This document shows positions 23,580-32,805 of a stretch of 47,994 nt of DNA, piece by piece; position 1 is the first letter of the stretch; the number at the start of each line of letters is the position of its first letter. The stretch covers positions 1 to 47,994 of the forward strand of contig DASWRM010000064.1 in assembly GCA_036403155.1 (NCBI GenBank), given 5' to 3'. The position numbers were made by a program, and so were the translations under genes. The notes under the pieces are model-generated. The model had not been told where the DNA came from, made no database searches, and saw only the letters and a list, made by a program, of their open reading frames with translations. This DNA comes from Gaiellales bacterium (GTDB lineage Bacteria > Actinomycetota > Thermoleophilia > Gaiellales > JAICJC01).

Positions 23580-24401
23580 CTACCCGCCGGTGACGTCCCG
23601 GCGCAGGAACACCAGGTACGCCGCGGCCAGCGCGGGCAGCGCGTATGCCGCGCTCACCCAGAGGCCGCGGACGATCGGCGCCCAATCGGTAGGCACGCGG
23701 AAGAACCCCTGCCACGCAGACAGCTGCGTGCTGAGCAGGTAGGGATCGAGCCGCGACAGTCCCGGCAGGATGCCGACCAGCTGCATCAGCAGCGCGAACA
23801 TCAGCGTTCCCACCACGGCCGCGGCGCTGTTGCGCGTCACGGCCGAGAGGCACAGCCCGACGCAGGCGATCGCGATCATCGGCACCAGGTAGACCAGGAA
23901 GCTGGCCGCGACCAGGACGAGCGCGCGGCGCGCGGACACCGGCTGCCCGGAGAGGTCGACCAGCGGATTGAACCCGGATTCGAGGCTACCCGCGATCACG
24001 GCGACCACCCCCATCACCAGCAGCGCCACCGCGGCGTACGTGACGGCGACCAGCGCCTTGCCGGCGAAGATCGGCCCACGATCGAGCGACCTGGTCAGGA
24101 TCGTCTTGAGGGTGCCGTTGTGATCCTCCGACGCGATGATGTCGCCGGCCACGAGCGCCGTGATCAGTGGGAACAGCCAGATCGAGCCGAACAGCAGCAG
24201 CACGAGCGGAACGGCCAGGCCGGACTCGCGCACGTAGCGGCCGAAGGCGACGTCGTTCGGCGAGCCGCTCTGGAAGTGAAGCGCGGTGATGAAGATCAGC
24301 GGCACGGCCAGCGCGGCGCCGAGGCCGAGATACGTGCGCTTCTGCGCCACGAGCTTGCGTAGCTCCCAGCGGTACACCGTGAGCACGCCCGGCCGGCTCA
24401 C
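23580..24401 (-). CDS. ABC-2 type transporter permease
   Basis: A 273-aa integral membrane protein with six predicted helices and the ABC-2 layout: a first helix at about 20-40, then VPLVLLLFGSIWLFPLITALVAGD, and a short segment SEDHNGTLKTILTRSLDRG on the cytoplasmic side typical of NatB/YhaP-like export permeases. The GTG start overlaps the ATPase stop by 4 nt. With the ATP-binding protein it should form an exporter; the substrate is not shown by the sequence. Last gene of the five-gene two-component operon. Confidence 0.9.
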   Translation of the reverse strand: MSRPGVLTVYRWELRKLVAQKRTYLGLGAALAVPLIFITALHFQSGSPNDVAFGRYVRESGLAVPLVLLLFGSIWLFPLITALVAGDIIASEDHNGTLKTILTRSLDRGPIFAGKALVAVTYAAVALLVMGVVAVIAGSLESGFNPLVDLSGQPVSARRALVLVAASFLVYLVPMIAIACVGLCLSAVTRNSAAAVVGTLMFALLMQLVGILPGLSRLDPYLLSTQLSAWQGFFRVPTDWAPIVRGLWVSAAYALPALAAAYLVFLRRDVTGG

Positions 24402-25360
24402 GCCACCGCCACCCGCTCGTCCGCCGACCGCGCCGCGCGCGGGCCCGCCGAGGCGGATCCCTCGGTCAGCTCGAAGAACAGGTGCTCGAGCGACGCCCGC
24501 CCGGTCGTGAGCTCGCGGATGCCGATGCCCGCTGCGCCGAGCGCGACCGTGTAGCTGACGACGGCGGCGTCATCCGCCTCGAGCTCGAGCTGGTCACCCT
24601 CGGTCCGCCGCACGGCGAGCCCCCGCGCGACGCCCAGCGACAGCGCGGCGTCCGGGTCGGTGACCCGCACCCGGCGCGACTGGCCGTGGCTGCGGAGCAG
24701 TTCGTCGAGCCCGCCCTCGTAGAGGATGTCGCCGGTGCGGATGATCGACACACGGTTGCAGAGCTCCTCGACCTCGGACATCAGGTGGCTCGAAAGCAAA
24801 ACCGTCAGCCCGTCGGAGGCGAGCCGCCGCACCAGGTCGCGCATGTCCCGCATGCCAGCCGGGTCGAGCCCGGTCGTCGGCTCGTCCAGGATCAGCAGAC
24901 GCGGTCGCCGCAGCAGCGCGGCGGCGATGCCCAGCCGCTGCTTCATGCCATGTGAGTAGCTGCCCACCCGGTCGCCGGCCCGGTCGGCGAGATCAACGGT
25001 GTCCAGCACCTCGTCCACCCGCGTGCGGGCCCCCTCGCCGTCATACGCCGCGCAGAGCTCCAGGTTCGTGCGCGCCGTCAGGTACGGATAGAACCGCGGC
25101 GCCTCGACGAACCCGGCGACGCCGTCGAGGGCGCGCGCGCCGGCGATCTGCGGATCGCGGCCGAACAGCAGTGCACGGCCGGCCGTCGGCCGGATCAGCC
25201 CGAGCATCATGCGCAGCGACGTCGTCTTCCCAGCGCCGTTCGGCCCCAGGTACCCGTAGACGTCGCCCGGCTCGACCGTGATGTCGACCTCTGCGACGGC
25301 CCTGCGCTCACCGTAGACCTTCGTCAGCCCACGGGCCTCGATCGGTCGCGGATCGGTCAC
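24398..25360 (-). CDS. ABC transporter ATP-binding protein
   Basis: A 320-aa ATPase. The nucleotide-binding domain (about 5-225) shows Walker A GPNGAGKTTS, the signature YSHGMKQRLGIA, Walker B RLLILDEPTTGLDPAGMRDM and the switch His in LLSSHLMSE. A C-terminal extension of about 90 residues resembles the DUF4162 tail of export ATPases of the CcmA/NatA group. It is the partner of the permease encoded next. The GTG start overlaps the upstream LolA-like gene stop by 4 nt. Confidence 0.94.
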   Translation of the reverse strand: MTDPRPIEARGLTKVYGERRAVAEVDITVEPGDVYGYLGPNGAGKTTSLRMMLGLIRPTAGRALLFGRDPQIAGARALDGVAGFVEAPRFYPYLTARTNLELCAAYDGEGARTRVDEVLDTVDLADRAGDRVGSYSHGMKQRLGIAAALLRRPRLLILDEPTTGLDPAGMRDMRDLVRRLASDGLTVLLSSHLMSEVEELCNRVSIIRTGDILYEGGLDELLRSHGQSRRVRVTDPDAALSLGVARGLAVRRTEGDQLELEADDAAVVSYTVALGAAGIGIRELTTGRASLEHLFFELTEGSASAGPRAARSADERVAVA

Positions 25361-26541
25361 GAGAGCGCTCGCGCCGCCGTTTCCGCGGCCACGGGCGGCA
25401 CCGATCCGAGCAGCGTGTACGTCACTCCCCCGCGCTGGAACCGCAGCACGGTGCCGAGCGCGGTCGCGAGCTCGCGTCCCGAGGCGCCGTCGATCGACAC
25501 GCGTGGCAGGCCCGCGAGCGGGTCGCCGCCTTCAGAGCCGCTGTTCGCCTGCTCCAGCACGACGACGGCGCCGAGGCCCTTGCCGTAGACGAGCACGGCC
25601 GCCTTCGTGCCGCCCGCGTCCAGCAGCCGGACGGTCTTGCGCGGCAGTCCCACGAGCGTCGACGGCGCGGCCAGCCGGAAGGGCAACCGCTTGGCGACGG
25701 CGGCCGCGCCGGAGACGGCGCCGTGCGCGCGGTCGCGGCCCTCGGCGGCCTGCGACGGCGGGGAGGGAAGCGTCACGCGAGTCACCTTGGTGGACGCCGA
25801 GGGCCGTACGGTCAGATCGGCGCTGGAGACCGTGCCGTAGTGGACGTCGGTCGCCGTGAGAGCGAGCACCGGCGAAGTGTCGCCACGGCTGTAGACGGCA
25901 ACCTTCAGCGGCACGCCGCGCTGCGCGTCCCACGCCAGCTGGAGGCCGCCGAGAAGGCCCCCGTCATGCTTCGGCGAGATGCGAACGGAGTAGACCGGCC
26001 GGCCAGCGATGTCACCGGGCACCGCACCGCTCAGGTCGACCGCGCGAGCCAGCCGCGTGAGTGCCGAACTGATGCTCGCCATCGCAGGGACGGCGTGCCG
26101 CTGCACGGGAGACGCCTCGGCCCCGCCGCGGCGTGGCAGCGGCAGCACGTACTCGGTCGCCCGGGATGCGTCGTACACTCGCAGCGACCGCCCGTCGCCC
26201 ATGATCTGCGTGTCCCCGGATTCGGACTGCAGCTCCAGCCGGAAGCGCCCGTCGCCGCTCAGCCACAGCCGGCCGGTGGCGCCGTTCAGCAGCGCGGAGC
26301 CGCCGCCCGTCGAGACCGAGCCGCTCGGGAACAGGTGGTTCGTGAACGTGATGCGGGCGCTCACGCCCTTCACGGGCGTGGCGGCGAGTGCATTGCGTAT
26401 CGCCTGCGCCAGGGGGCGATGAGGCGGCTTCGGGCCGCCGCGGTCGCGCGCGACGGCGATGCCGGCCACGAGGACGACGGCCGCCAGCGCCCCGGCGAGG
26501 GCGAGCAGGCGAACGGTGGACATGCGGCGCAGCAGGTTCAT
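25357..26541 (-). CDS. LolA/RseB-like exported protein
   Basis: A 394-aa protein with an N-terminal membrane segment (LLALAGALAAVVLVAGIAVA) and an extracytoplasmic region. The central part (about 40-230) follows the LolA/RseB half-barrel: ARITFTNHLF, GRLWLSGDGRFRLELQSESG, GRSLRVYDASRATEYVLPL. A C-terminal part (about 270-394) resembles the small RseB/DUF4367 domain. Such folds bind lipids or lipoprotein signals. Placed between a histidine kinase and an ABC exporter, it may sense or deliver the exporter's substrate; this is inference. The ATG overlaps the kinase stop (TGATG); a TTG one codon earlier is less likely. Confidence 0.75.
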   Translation of the reverse strand: MNLLRRMSTVRLLALAGALAAVVLVAGIAVARDRGGPKPPHRPLAQAIRNALAATPVKGVSARITFTNHLFPSGSVSTGGGSALLNGATGRLWLSGDGRFRLELQSESGDTQIMGDGRSLRVYDASRATEYVLPLPRRGGAEASPVQRHAVPAMASISSALTRLARAVDLSGAVPGDIAGRPVYSVRISPKHDGGLLGGLQLAWDAQRGVPLKVAVYSRGDTSPVLALTATDVHYGTVSSADLTVRPSASTKVTRVTLPSPPSQAAEGRDRAHGAVSGAAAVAKRLPFRLAAPSTLVGLPRKTVRLLDAGGTKAAVLVYGKGLGAVVVLEQANSGSEGGDPLAGLPRVSIDGASGRELATALGTVLRFQRGGVTYTLLGSVPPVAAETAARALS

Positions 26542-27929
26542 CAACGGCCTTTCTCGGTCGGTACACCTGCTGTATAGGCCGCCGTCTCTGAGGAATCTCT
26601 GAGCAGCGGCAGCACGAGCGCGAATCTCGGCCCATCGATCTCGAGCACGCCACCGTGCCGCAGTGCCGTCGCCTGGACGAGCGCGAGGCCGAGCCCGGAG
26701 CCCTCGCTGCCCGAGCTGTTCGGCCCGCGCCAGAAGCGCGTCGCCGCATCTCCCGCGAGTCCATCCGGAATGCCCTCGCCGCGGTCGGTCACCGAGATCA
26801 CCGCGTGCTCACCGGACCGCTCGACGCGCACCTCGACCGGTGCGCCCGGTGGCCCGTAGCGCTTGGCGTTCGCGACGAGGTTGCCGACGGCGCGCTCGAT
26901 GGCGGGGCCGTCACCGCGCACGTGCACCGGCTCGGCGACGGCCACCCTGACCTGCGCGTGACCGGCGAACGCGGCGACCACCTCAGCCAGGTCGACGCGC
27001 TGGGCCGGTGCCGCGGCCGCATCCTCACGTGCGAGGGCCAGCAGCGAATCGACCAGCCGCGAGAGCCGGGCGATGTCAGCCTCGAGGTCGGCGAACACCT
27101 CGCCGTCGGGGGCATGCCGGGCGAGGTACTCGGCGTTCCCGCGCAGGGCGGTGAGCGGCGTGCGCAGCTCGTGCGACGCGTCCGCAAGGAACCGCCGCTC
27201 GGCGTCGCGCGCGCGCTCGAGCGCCTCGAGCATGCCGTTGACCGTCGCCGCCAGCTCGGCGATCTCGTGTGGGCCGTCGGGGTGCGACACGCGTCTGGAC
27301 GAGTCGCCCGTAGCCCGGATGGCCGCCGCGTCTGACGACAGCCGTTCGACGGGCCGCAGCACCCGGCGGGTGACCAGCATCGCGGCCGGCAGGGCGAGCA
27401 GGGCCGCGACGAGCCCCGACAGCAGCGTGAGGGTGCGCAGCCGGTGCAGCGTGTGGTTGACCTGCTGGGTCGACGAGGCGACGACGACCGCTCCGCCGGA
27501 CGAGGCCGCACCGCCCAGGCTCGCCAGCGGGGCGGCGTAGACCCGGACCGCCTGGCTGCCGAACCTGGCGTCCGCGTACCGCGGCCTGCCGTCGCGGATC
27601 ACCCGCCGCGCGACCGTCGAGGCGGGGAGCAGTCCGGCTCCGAGCGACTGCGACCGGGCGTAGATGCGGCCGCGGCCGTCATAGACCTGGATCAGGATCG
27701 TCCCCGACGTGGCCGACGAGTCAAGCGCGCCGGGCGCGGTCAGCAGCCTCGGAGTCGTCGCACCGAGCGCGGCGACGTCCGCGGCACGCTGGCGCAGCGT
27801 GCGGTCGAGCTGTTGGTGCAGATCCCTCCCGAGCAGCACCTGAAGCGCGGCGCCGAGCAGGATCACGCCGAGCAGGATGCTTCCCGCGGCCGCCACCGCG
27901 ACCTGCGTGCGGAGCGTCCAGCGCCTCAT
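26541..27929 (-). CDS. Sensor histidine kinase
   Basis: A 462-aa membrane kinase. A first membrane helix at about 10-33, an outside sensor region (about 35-165), a second helix at about 166-187, then HAMP. The phosphorylated His253 is in FLADASHELRTPLTALRGNA; the ATPase domain shows the N box NLVANAKRYG, G1 DRGEGIPDG and G2 GSGLGLALV. The outside region is Ala/Ser rich with no recognised ligand fold. The ATG overlaps the response regulator stop (ATGA), and its own stop overlaps the LolA-like start. It probably detects an envelope signal and drives the downstream exporter. Confidence 0.93.
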   Translation of the reverse strand: MRRWTLRTQVAVAAAGSILLGVILLGAALQVLLGRDLHQQLDRTLRQRAADVAALGATTPRLLTAPGALDSSATSGTILIQVYDGRGRIYARSQSLGAGLLPASTVARRVIRDGRPRYADARFGSQAVRVYAAPLASLGGAASSGGAVVVASSTQQVNHTLHRLRTLTLLSGLVAALLALPAAMLVTRRVLRPVERLSSDAAAIRATGDSSRRVSHPDGPHEIAELAATVNGMLEALERARDAERRFLADASHELRTPLTALRGNAEYLARHAPDGEVFADLEADIARLSRLVDSLLALAREDAAAAPAQRVDLAEVVAAFAGHAQVRVAVAEPVHVRGDGPAIERAVGNLVANAKRYGPPGAPVEVRVERSGEHAVISVTDRGEGIPDGLAGDAATRFWRGPNSSGSEGSGLGLALVQATALRHGGVLEIDGPRFALVLPLLRDSSETAAYTAGVPTEKGR

Positions 27930-28585
27930 GGCCGTATCACGAAGCCGACGCCGCGCACCGTCTGGATCAGCGGCGGCGCGCCGAGCTTCGCGCGGAGGTA
28001 GGTGATGTGCTGGTCGACGGCGTTGCCGGTCGGGCGGGGGCCGTCCCGCCACACCACCGCGAGCGCCTCGTCGCGGCTGACGACCCGGCCGGCGGACTGG
28101 ACGAGGAGCGTCAGGAGCTCCGCCTCTCGCGGCGTCAGGTCGATGCGGCGACCGCCCCGCTCGGCGGCGAGGGCGTCGGGGTCGACGCGCAGATCGCCGA
28201 CGCTGACCACACGCGGCACCTGACCGCGGCGCAGGAGGGCGCGGATGCGAGCGACCAGCTCGACCGTCTCGAACGGCTTGACGAGGTAGTCGTCGGCGCC
28301 CGCCTCGAGGCCCTCGACGCGGTCCGGCACGGCATCGCGCGCGGTCAGCATGAGGATCGGCGTCACATCGCCCTTCGAGCGCAGCCGCCGGGCCACGGCG
28401 AGCCCGTCCAGCCCGGGCATCACGCGGTCGAGCACGATCGCATCCGGCACCCAGCGCTCCGCCCGGGCGAGCGCCGCACCGCCGTCGGCGGCGGTCTCGG
28501 TCTCGAAGCCCTCCGCCTCGAGCGTGCGCTGCAGCATCCGCACGATGGCAGCGTCGTCGTCGACGATCAGCACCCGCGAGGCCAT
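27926..28585 (-). CDS. OmpR/PhoB-family response regulator
   Basis: A 219-aa two-domain regulator. The receiver domain (1-115) has the acidic cluster D9-D11, the phosphorylated Asp53 in IVLDRVMPGLDG and the conserved Lys in YLVKPFETVE. The DNA-binding winged helix (about 125-219) includes LTPREAELLTLLVQSAGRVV and a C-terminal TVRGVGFVIRP. It is the first gene of the five-gene operon, and likely autoregulates it. The start is 32 bp from the divergent methyltransferase gene; a weak TAATAC box lies 7 nt before the ATG. Confidence 0.95.
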   Translation of the reverse strand: MASRVLIVDDDAAIVRMLQRTLEAEGFETETAADGGAALARAERWVPDAIVLDRVMPGLDGLAVARRLRSKGDVTPILMLTARDAVPDRVEGLEAGADDYLVKPFETVELVARIRALLRRGQVPRVVSVGDLRVDPDALAAERGGRRIDLTPREAELLTLLVQSAGRVVSRDEALAVVWRDGPRPTGNAVDQHITYLRAKLGAPPLIQTVRGVGFVIRP

Positions 28586-28605
28586 GCGGGCAGTATTACG
28601 GCGAT

Positions 28606-28611
28606 TAGGCT
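28606..28611 (+). promoter_or_regulatory. -10 box TAGGCT of the methyltransferase gene
   Basis: TAGGCT ends exactly 6 nt before the ATG at 28618. It is identical to the boxes before the ECF sigma, glcD and 45013 genes. Confidence 0.5.
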
Positions 28612-29374
28612 GCCGTCATGAGCACACCGCGGATCGACCCGCTCGCCGAGGCCTTTGCCGGGGCCGCAGACGTCTACGACCGCGGCCGCCCCGCCTACCG
28701 GCCCGAGCCGCTCGACTGGGCATGGTCGGAGCTCGGCCTCGGGAACGACGCCACGGTCGTCGATCTCGCCGCCGGCACCGGCAAGCTCGCGGTGCAGCTG
28801 GCGTCGCGGGCGGCACGGCTGATCGCCGTCGAGCCGCTCGACGGCATGCGCGCCGTGCTCGAGCGCCAGGTGCCCGAGGCCGAAGCCGTCGTCGGCACGG
28901 CGGAGCACCTCCCGCTGCCCGACTCCTCCGCCGACGCCGTCTTCGTCGGCGAGGCGTTCCACTGGTTCGACGGGGATCCGGCGCTGCGCGAGATCCACCG
29001 CGTGCTGCGGCCCGCCGGCGGGCTCGTGCTGGTCTGGAACGCCGGGGAGTGGGATGAGCAGCCGTGGGCGACGGAGGTCTTCGCACGAATCGATCGGGAG
29101 CCGAAGCCCGGCGTCCGGCCCGAGAACCGACCGTGGAGCGGCCTCTGGCGTGATGCATTCGAGCGCACATCGCTGTTCGAGCCGCTGCGGCGGCACAGCT
29201 TTCCGCACGTGGTGCACACGGACGCCGAGGGGTTCGCGCTGATGATCTCGTCGTGGAGCTTCGTGGCGGCACTGCCCGACGACGTGCGGGACCGGCTCGC
29301 TGCCGACGTTCGCGAGATCATCACCCGCTGCACCGGCGGGCCGGTCGAGCTCCACCTCCGCACCGACGTCTACC

Positions 29375-30582
<1,208 letters not shown>

Positions 30583-30586
<4 letters not shown>

Positions 30587-31344
30587 GCGGCGAGGCGGTC
30601 GACGACCCGCTGCTCGAGCTCGGTCAAGGCTCGCGGCGGCGCGGCCACGTCGGCGAACAGCCAGCCACGGCCCCAGCGGCCGACGACGGCCGTCGCTCCC
30701 GCCGCACGCAGCTCGCCGGAGCGTGCCGTGCAGCCGTCCGGCAGGCAGCGGTGGAGCGCGAGGCCGCTCTGAAGCGCCCGCTGCTCTTCCCACACCGGCT
30801 CGTCCTCCCCGACCACCTCCCCGCCGGCAAGCTGCCGCGCCGAGGCCGCGAGGCGGTCGGCCGCCGGGCTCTCGAAGCGCACGAGCAGTATCCCGTCGGG
30901 CCACCGGTAGTCGAGGCATGCCGGAGCGAGCGGGTCGAACACCGACACGTCGCACGGCGCGGTCACGAGCGTGCACGTGCGGGCGGGGAGCGGATGCAGC
31001 CGCAGCGTCAGCTCGAGCAGCGTGCCGAAGCGCCCCTCGGCGCCGGTGAAAAGCTTGGGCAGGTCATATCCGGCGACGTTCTTCACCACCTTGCCGCCGC
31101 CCTTGATCTCGGCGCCGCCGGGCAGCCGGGCGCGCACGCCGAGGATCAGGTCGCGCGGGCGTCCGTAGCGGTGCGCGCGGGGTCCGAACAGGGCGCGGTC
31201 GAACACCTCGCCGACGGTCAGCCCGTCGCCGGGCGGGTCGAGCGCCAGCATCTGGCCGCGGGCGCCGACGTGGCGCTGGAGATCGACCAGCGGGGTCTCC
31301 GCCTCCACGGTGCAGGTGAGGTCGCCCGCCTCGTGTTCGATCAC
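30583..31344 (-). CDS. glcE: Glycolate oxidase FAD subunit GlcE, N-terminally truncated
   Basis: A 253-aa protein, against about 350 for E. coli GlcE. It starts at VIEHEAGDLTCTVEAETPL, the position that normally comes about 55 residues into the family, and then follows the family well (KGGGKVVKNVAGYDLPKLFT, EGRFGTLLELTLRLHPLP). The missing part should hold the first FAD-binding strands and the GGGT loop, so cofactor binding may be weakened or supplied by GlcD. No homologous sequence exists upstream: those bases code the end of GlcD. Start GTG 31344 overlaps the GlcD stop (GTGA); a GTG 1 codon earlier is also possible. Confidence 0.8.
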
Positions 31345-32774
31345 CACCGCTCCGCGACCCCCTCGCGCTCGAGCGGGTGCTCCCGGTAGGGGCCCGGCAC
31401 CTCGCCGCACAGGCGGGGCGTCGGGAAGACCTTGCCCGGGTTGCAGCGCCCCTCGGGATCGAACCCGCAGCGGAGCCGGTGCATCGCGTCGAGATCCGCC
31501 TCGCCGAACATCGCCGGCATGTGCCGCGCCTTGTCGAGGCCGATGCCATGCTCGCCGCTCAACGAGCCGCCCACCTCCAGGCACGCAGCGAGGATGTCCG
31601 ACGCCAGTTGCTCCGCCAGGTGGGCCTGGCCCTCGACCGAGGCGTCGTAGAGGACGAGCGGATGCAGGTTCCCGTCGCCCGCGTGGAAGACGTTGCCGAC
31701 TCGAAGGCCGTAGCGCTCGGACAGCTCGGCGATGCGCCGCAGGGTCTCGGGCAGCCGCGTGCGCGGGACGACGCCGTCCTGCACGTAGTAGTGCGGGCTC
31801 ACGCGGCCCATCGCGGCGAACGCCGCCTTGCGGCCGCGCCAGAAAGCGGCCCGCTCGGTCTCGTCGGCGGCGCGCCGCACGTCGGTCGCGCCGGCCTGGC
31901 GGCAGAGCGCTTCGGCGCGATCGACGACCAGCTCCACCTCCACGGAGGGGCCGTCCAGCTCGACCAGCAGCACCGCGCCCGCGTCAAGCGGCAGTCCTGC
32001 GTGCACCGCCTGCTCGGCCGCCTCGATCGTGAGGGCGTCCATCATCTCGATCGCCGCGGGGACGATGCCCGCGGCGATGATTGCCGAGACCGCCTCGCCC
32101 GCGTCGTCGGTCGAGCGGAACGCTGCGAGCAGCGTCTCGACGCACTGGGGCAGCGGCAGCACGCGCACCACCACCTCCGTCACGACGCCGAGCGTCCCCT
32201 CCGAGCCCACGACCGTGCCGAGCAGGTCGAGCACATCTTCGTCGCCAAGTCGGACAACGGAGCCGTCCGGCAGCACCAGCTCCGCCTCGAGCACGTGGTT
32301 GGCGGTGAAGCCGTACTTGAGGCAATGAGCACCGCCGGAGTTCTCGGCGACGTTTCCACCGATCGTGCACACCTGCTGACTCGAGGGGTCGGGCGCGTAG
32401 TACAGGCCATGCCGGGCGACGGCCTGCGTCACCTCGAGATTCGTCACGCCGGGTTGGAGGCGTACGCGTCTGTTCGGAACATCGACCTCGAGGATGCTCC
32501 GCATGCGGGACAGCCCGATCACGATGCCCTCGGCCACGGGCACCGCGCCGCCGGAGAGCCCCGTCCCCGCGCCGCGCGCGACGAAGGGCAGGCCCCGCTC
32601 GGCGCACACCTCGACCACCGCGACGACCTCGGCGGTCGATGCCGGGAGCGCGACGGCGAGCGGCTGGGCGCGGTACCCCGTGAGCCCGTCCGACTCGTAC
32701 GTGCGCAGGGCGACGGGATCGGTGACGACGTTGGCCGCGCCCACGATGCGGCCGAGCTCGGCGGTCAGGCTCAC
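31341..32774 (-). CDS. glcD: Glycolate oxidase flavoprotein subunit GlcD
   Basis: A 477-aa FAD-linked oxidase that converts glycolate (or D-lactate) to the 2-oxoacid. The FAD domain shows LPASTAEVVAVVEVCAERGL, PFVARGAGTGLSGGAVPVAE, IGGNVAENSGGAHCLKYGFT and GSEGTLGVVTEVV. The C-terminal cap has GNVFHAGDGNLHPLVLYD and the catalytic LSGEHGIGLDK, and the end carries the usual FDPEGRCNPGKVFP, with about 30 extra residues. The GTG start is fixed by a TAGGCT box 6 nt before it. It opens the glcDEF operon. Confidence 0.95.
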   Translation of the reverse strand: MSLTAELGRIVGAANVVTDPVALRTYESDGLTGYRAQPLAVALPASTAEVVAVVEVCAERGLPFVARGAGTGLSGGAVPVAEGIVIGLSRMRSILEVDVPNRRVRLQPGVTNLEVTQAVARHGLYYAPDPSSQQVCTIGGNVAENSGGAHCLKYGFTANHVLEAELVLPDGSVVRLGDEDVLDLLGTVVGSEGTLGVVTEVVVRVLPLPQCVETLLAAFRSTDDAGEAVSAIIAAGIVPAAIEMMDALTIEAAEQAVHAGLPLDAGAVLLVELDGPSVEVELVVDRAEALCRQAGATDVRRAADETERAAFWRGRKAAFAAMGRVSPHYYVQDGVVPRTRLPETLRRIAELSERYGLRVGNVFHAGDGNLHPLVLYDASVEGQAHLAEQLASDILAACLEVGGSLSGEHGIGLDKARHMPAMFGEADLDAMHRLRCGFDPEGRCNPGKVFPTPRLCGEVPGPYREHPLEREGVAERW

Positions 32775-32780
32775 TCGGGG

Positions 32781-32786
32781 AGCCTA
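32781..32786 (-). promoter_or_regulatory. -10 box TAGGCT of glcDEF
   Basis: On the minus strand TAGGCT ends 6 nt before the glcD GTG. The box lies in the 31-bp gap after the aconitase stop, so glcDEF need not depend on read-through. Confidence 0.5.
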
Positions 32787-32805
32787 CCGCTCGCCGGTCA
32801 GCGGG

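Noticed and set aside
31345-31584. N-terminal extension that would complete GlcE
   Set aside because: The upstream bases in this frame give Arg/Gly-rich sequence with no FAD-binding motif; they encode GlcD in the other frame.
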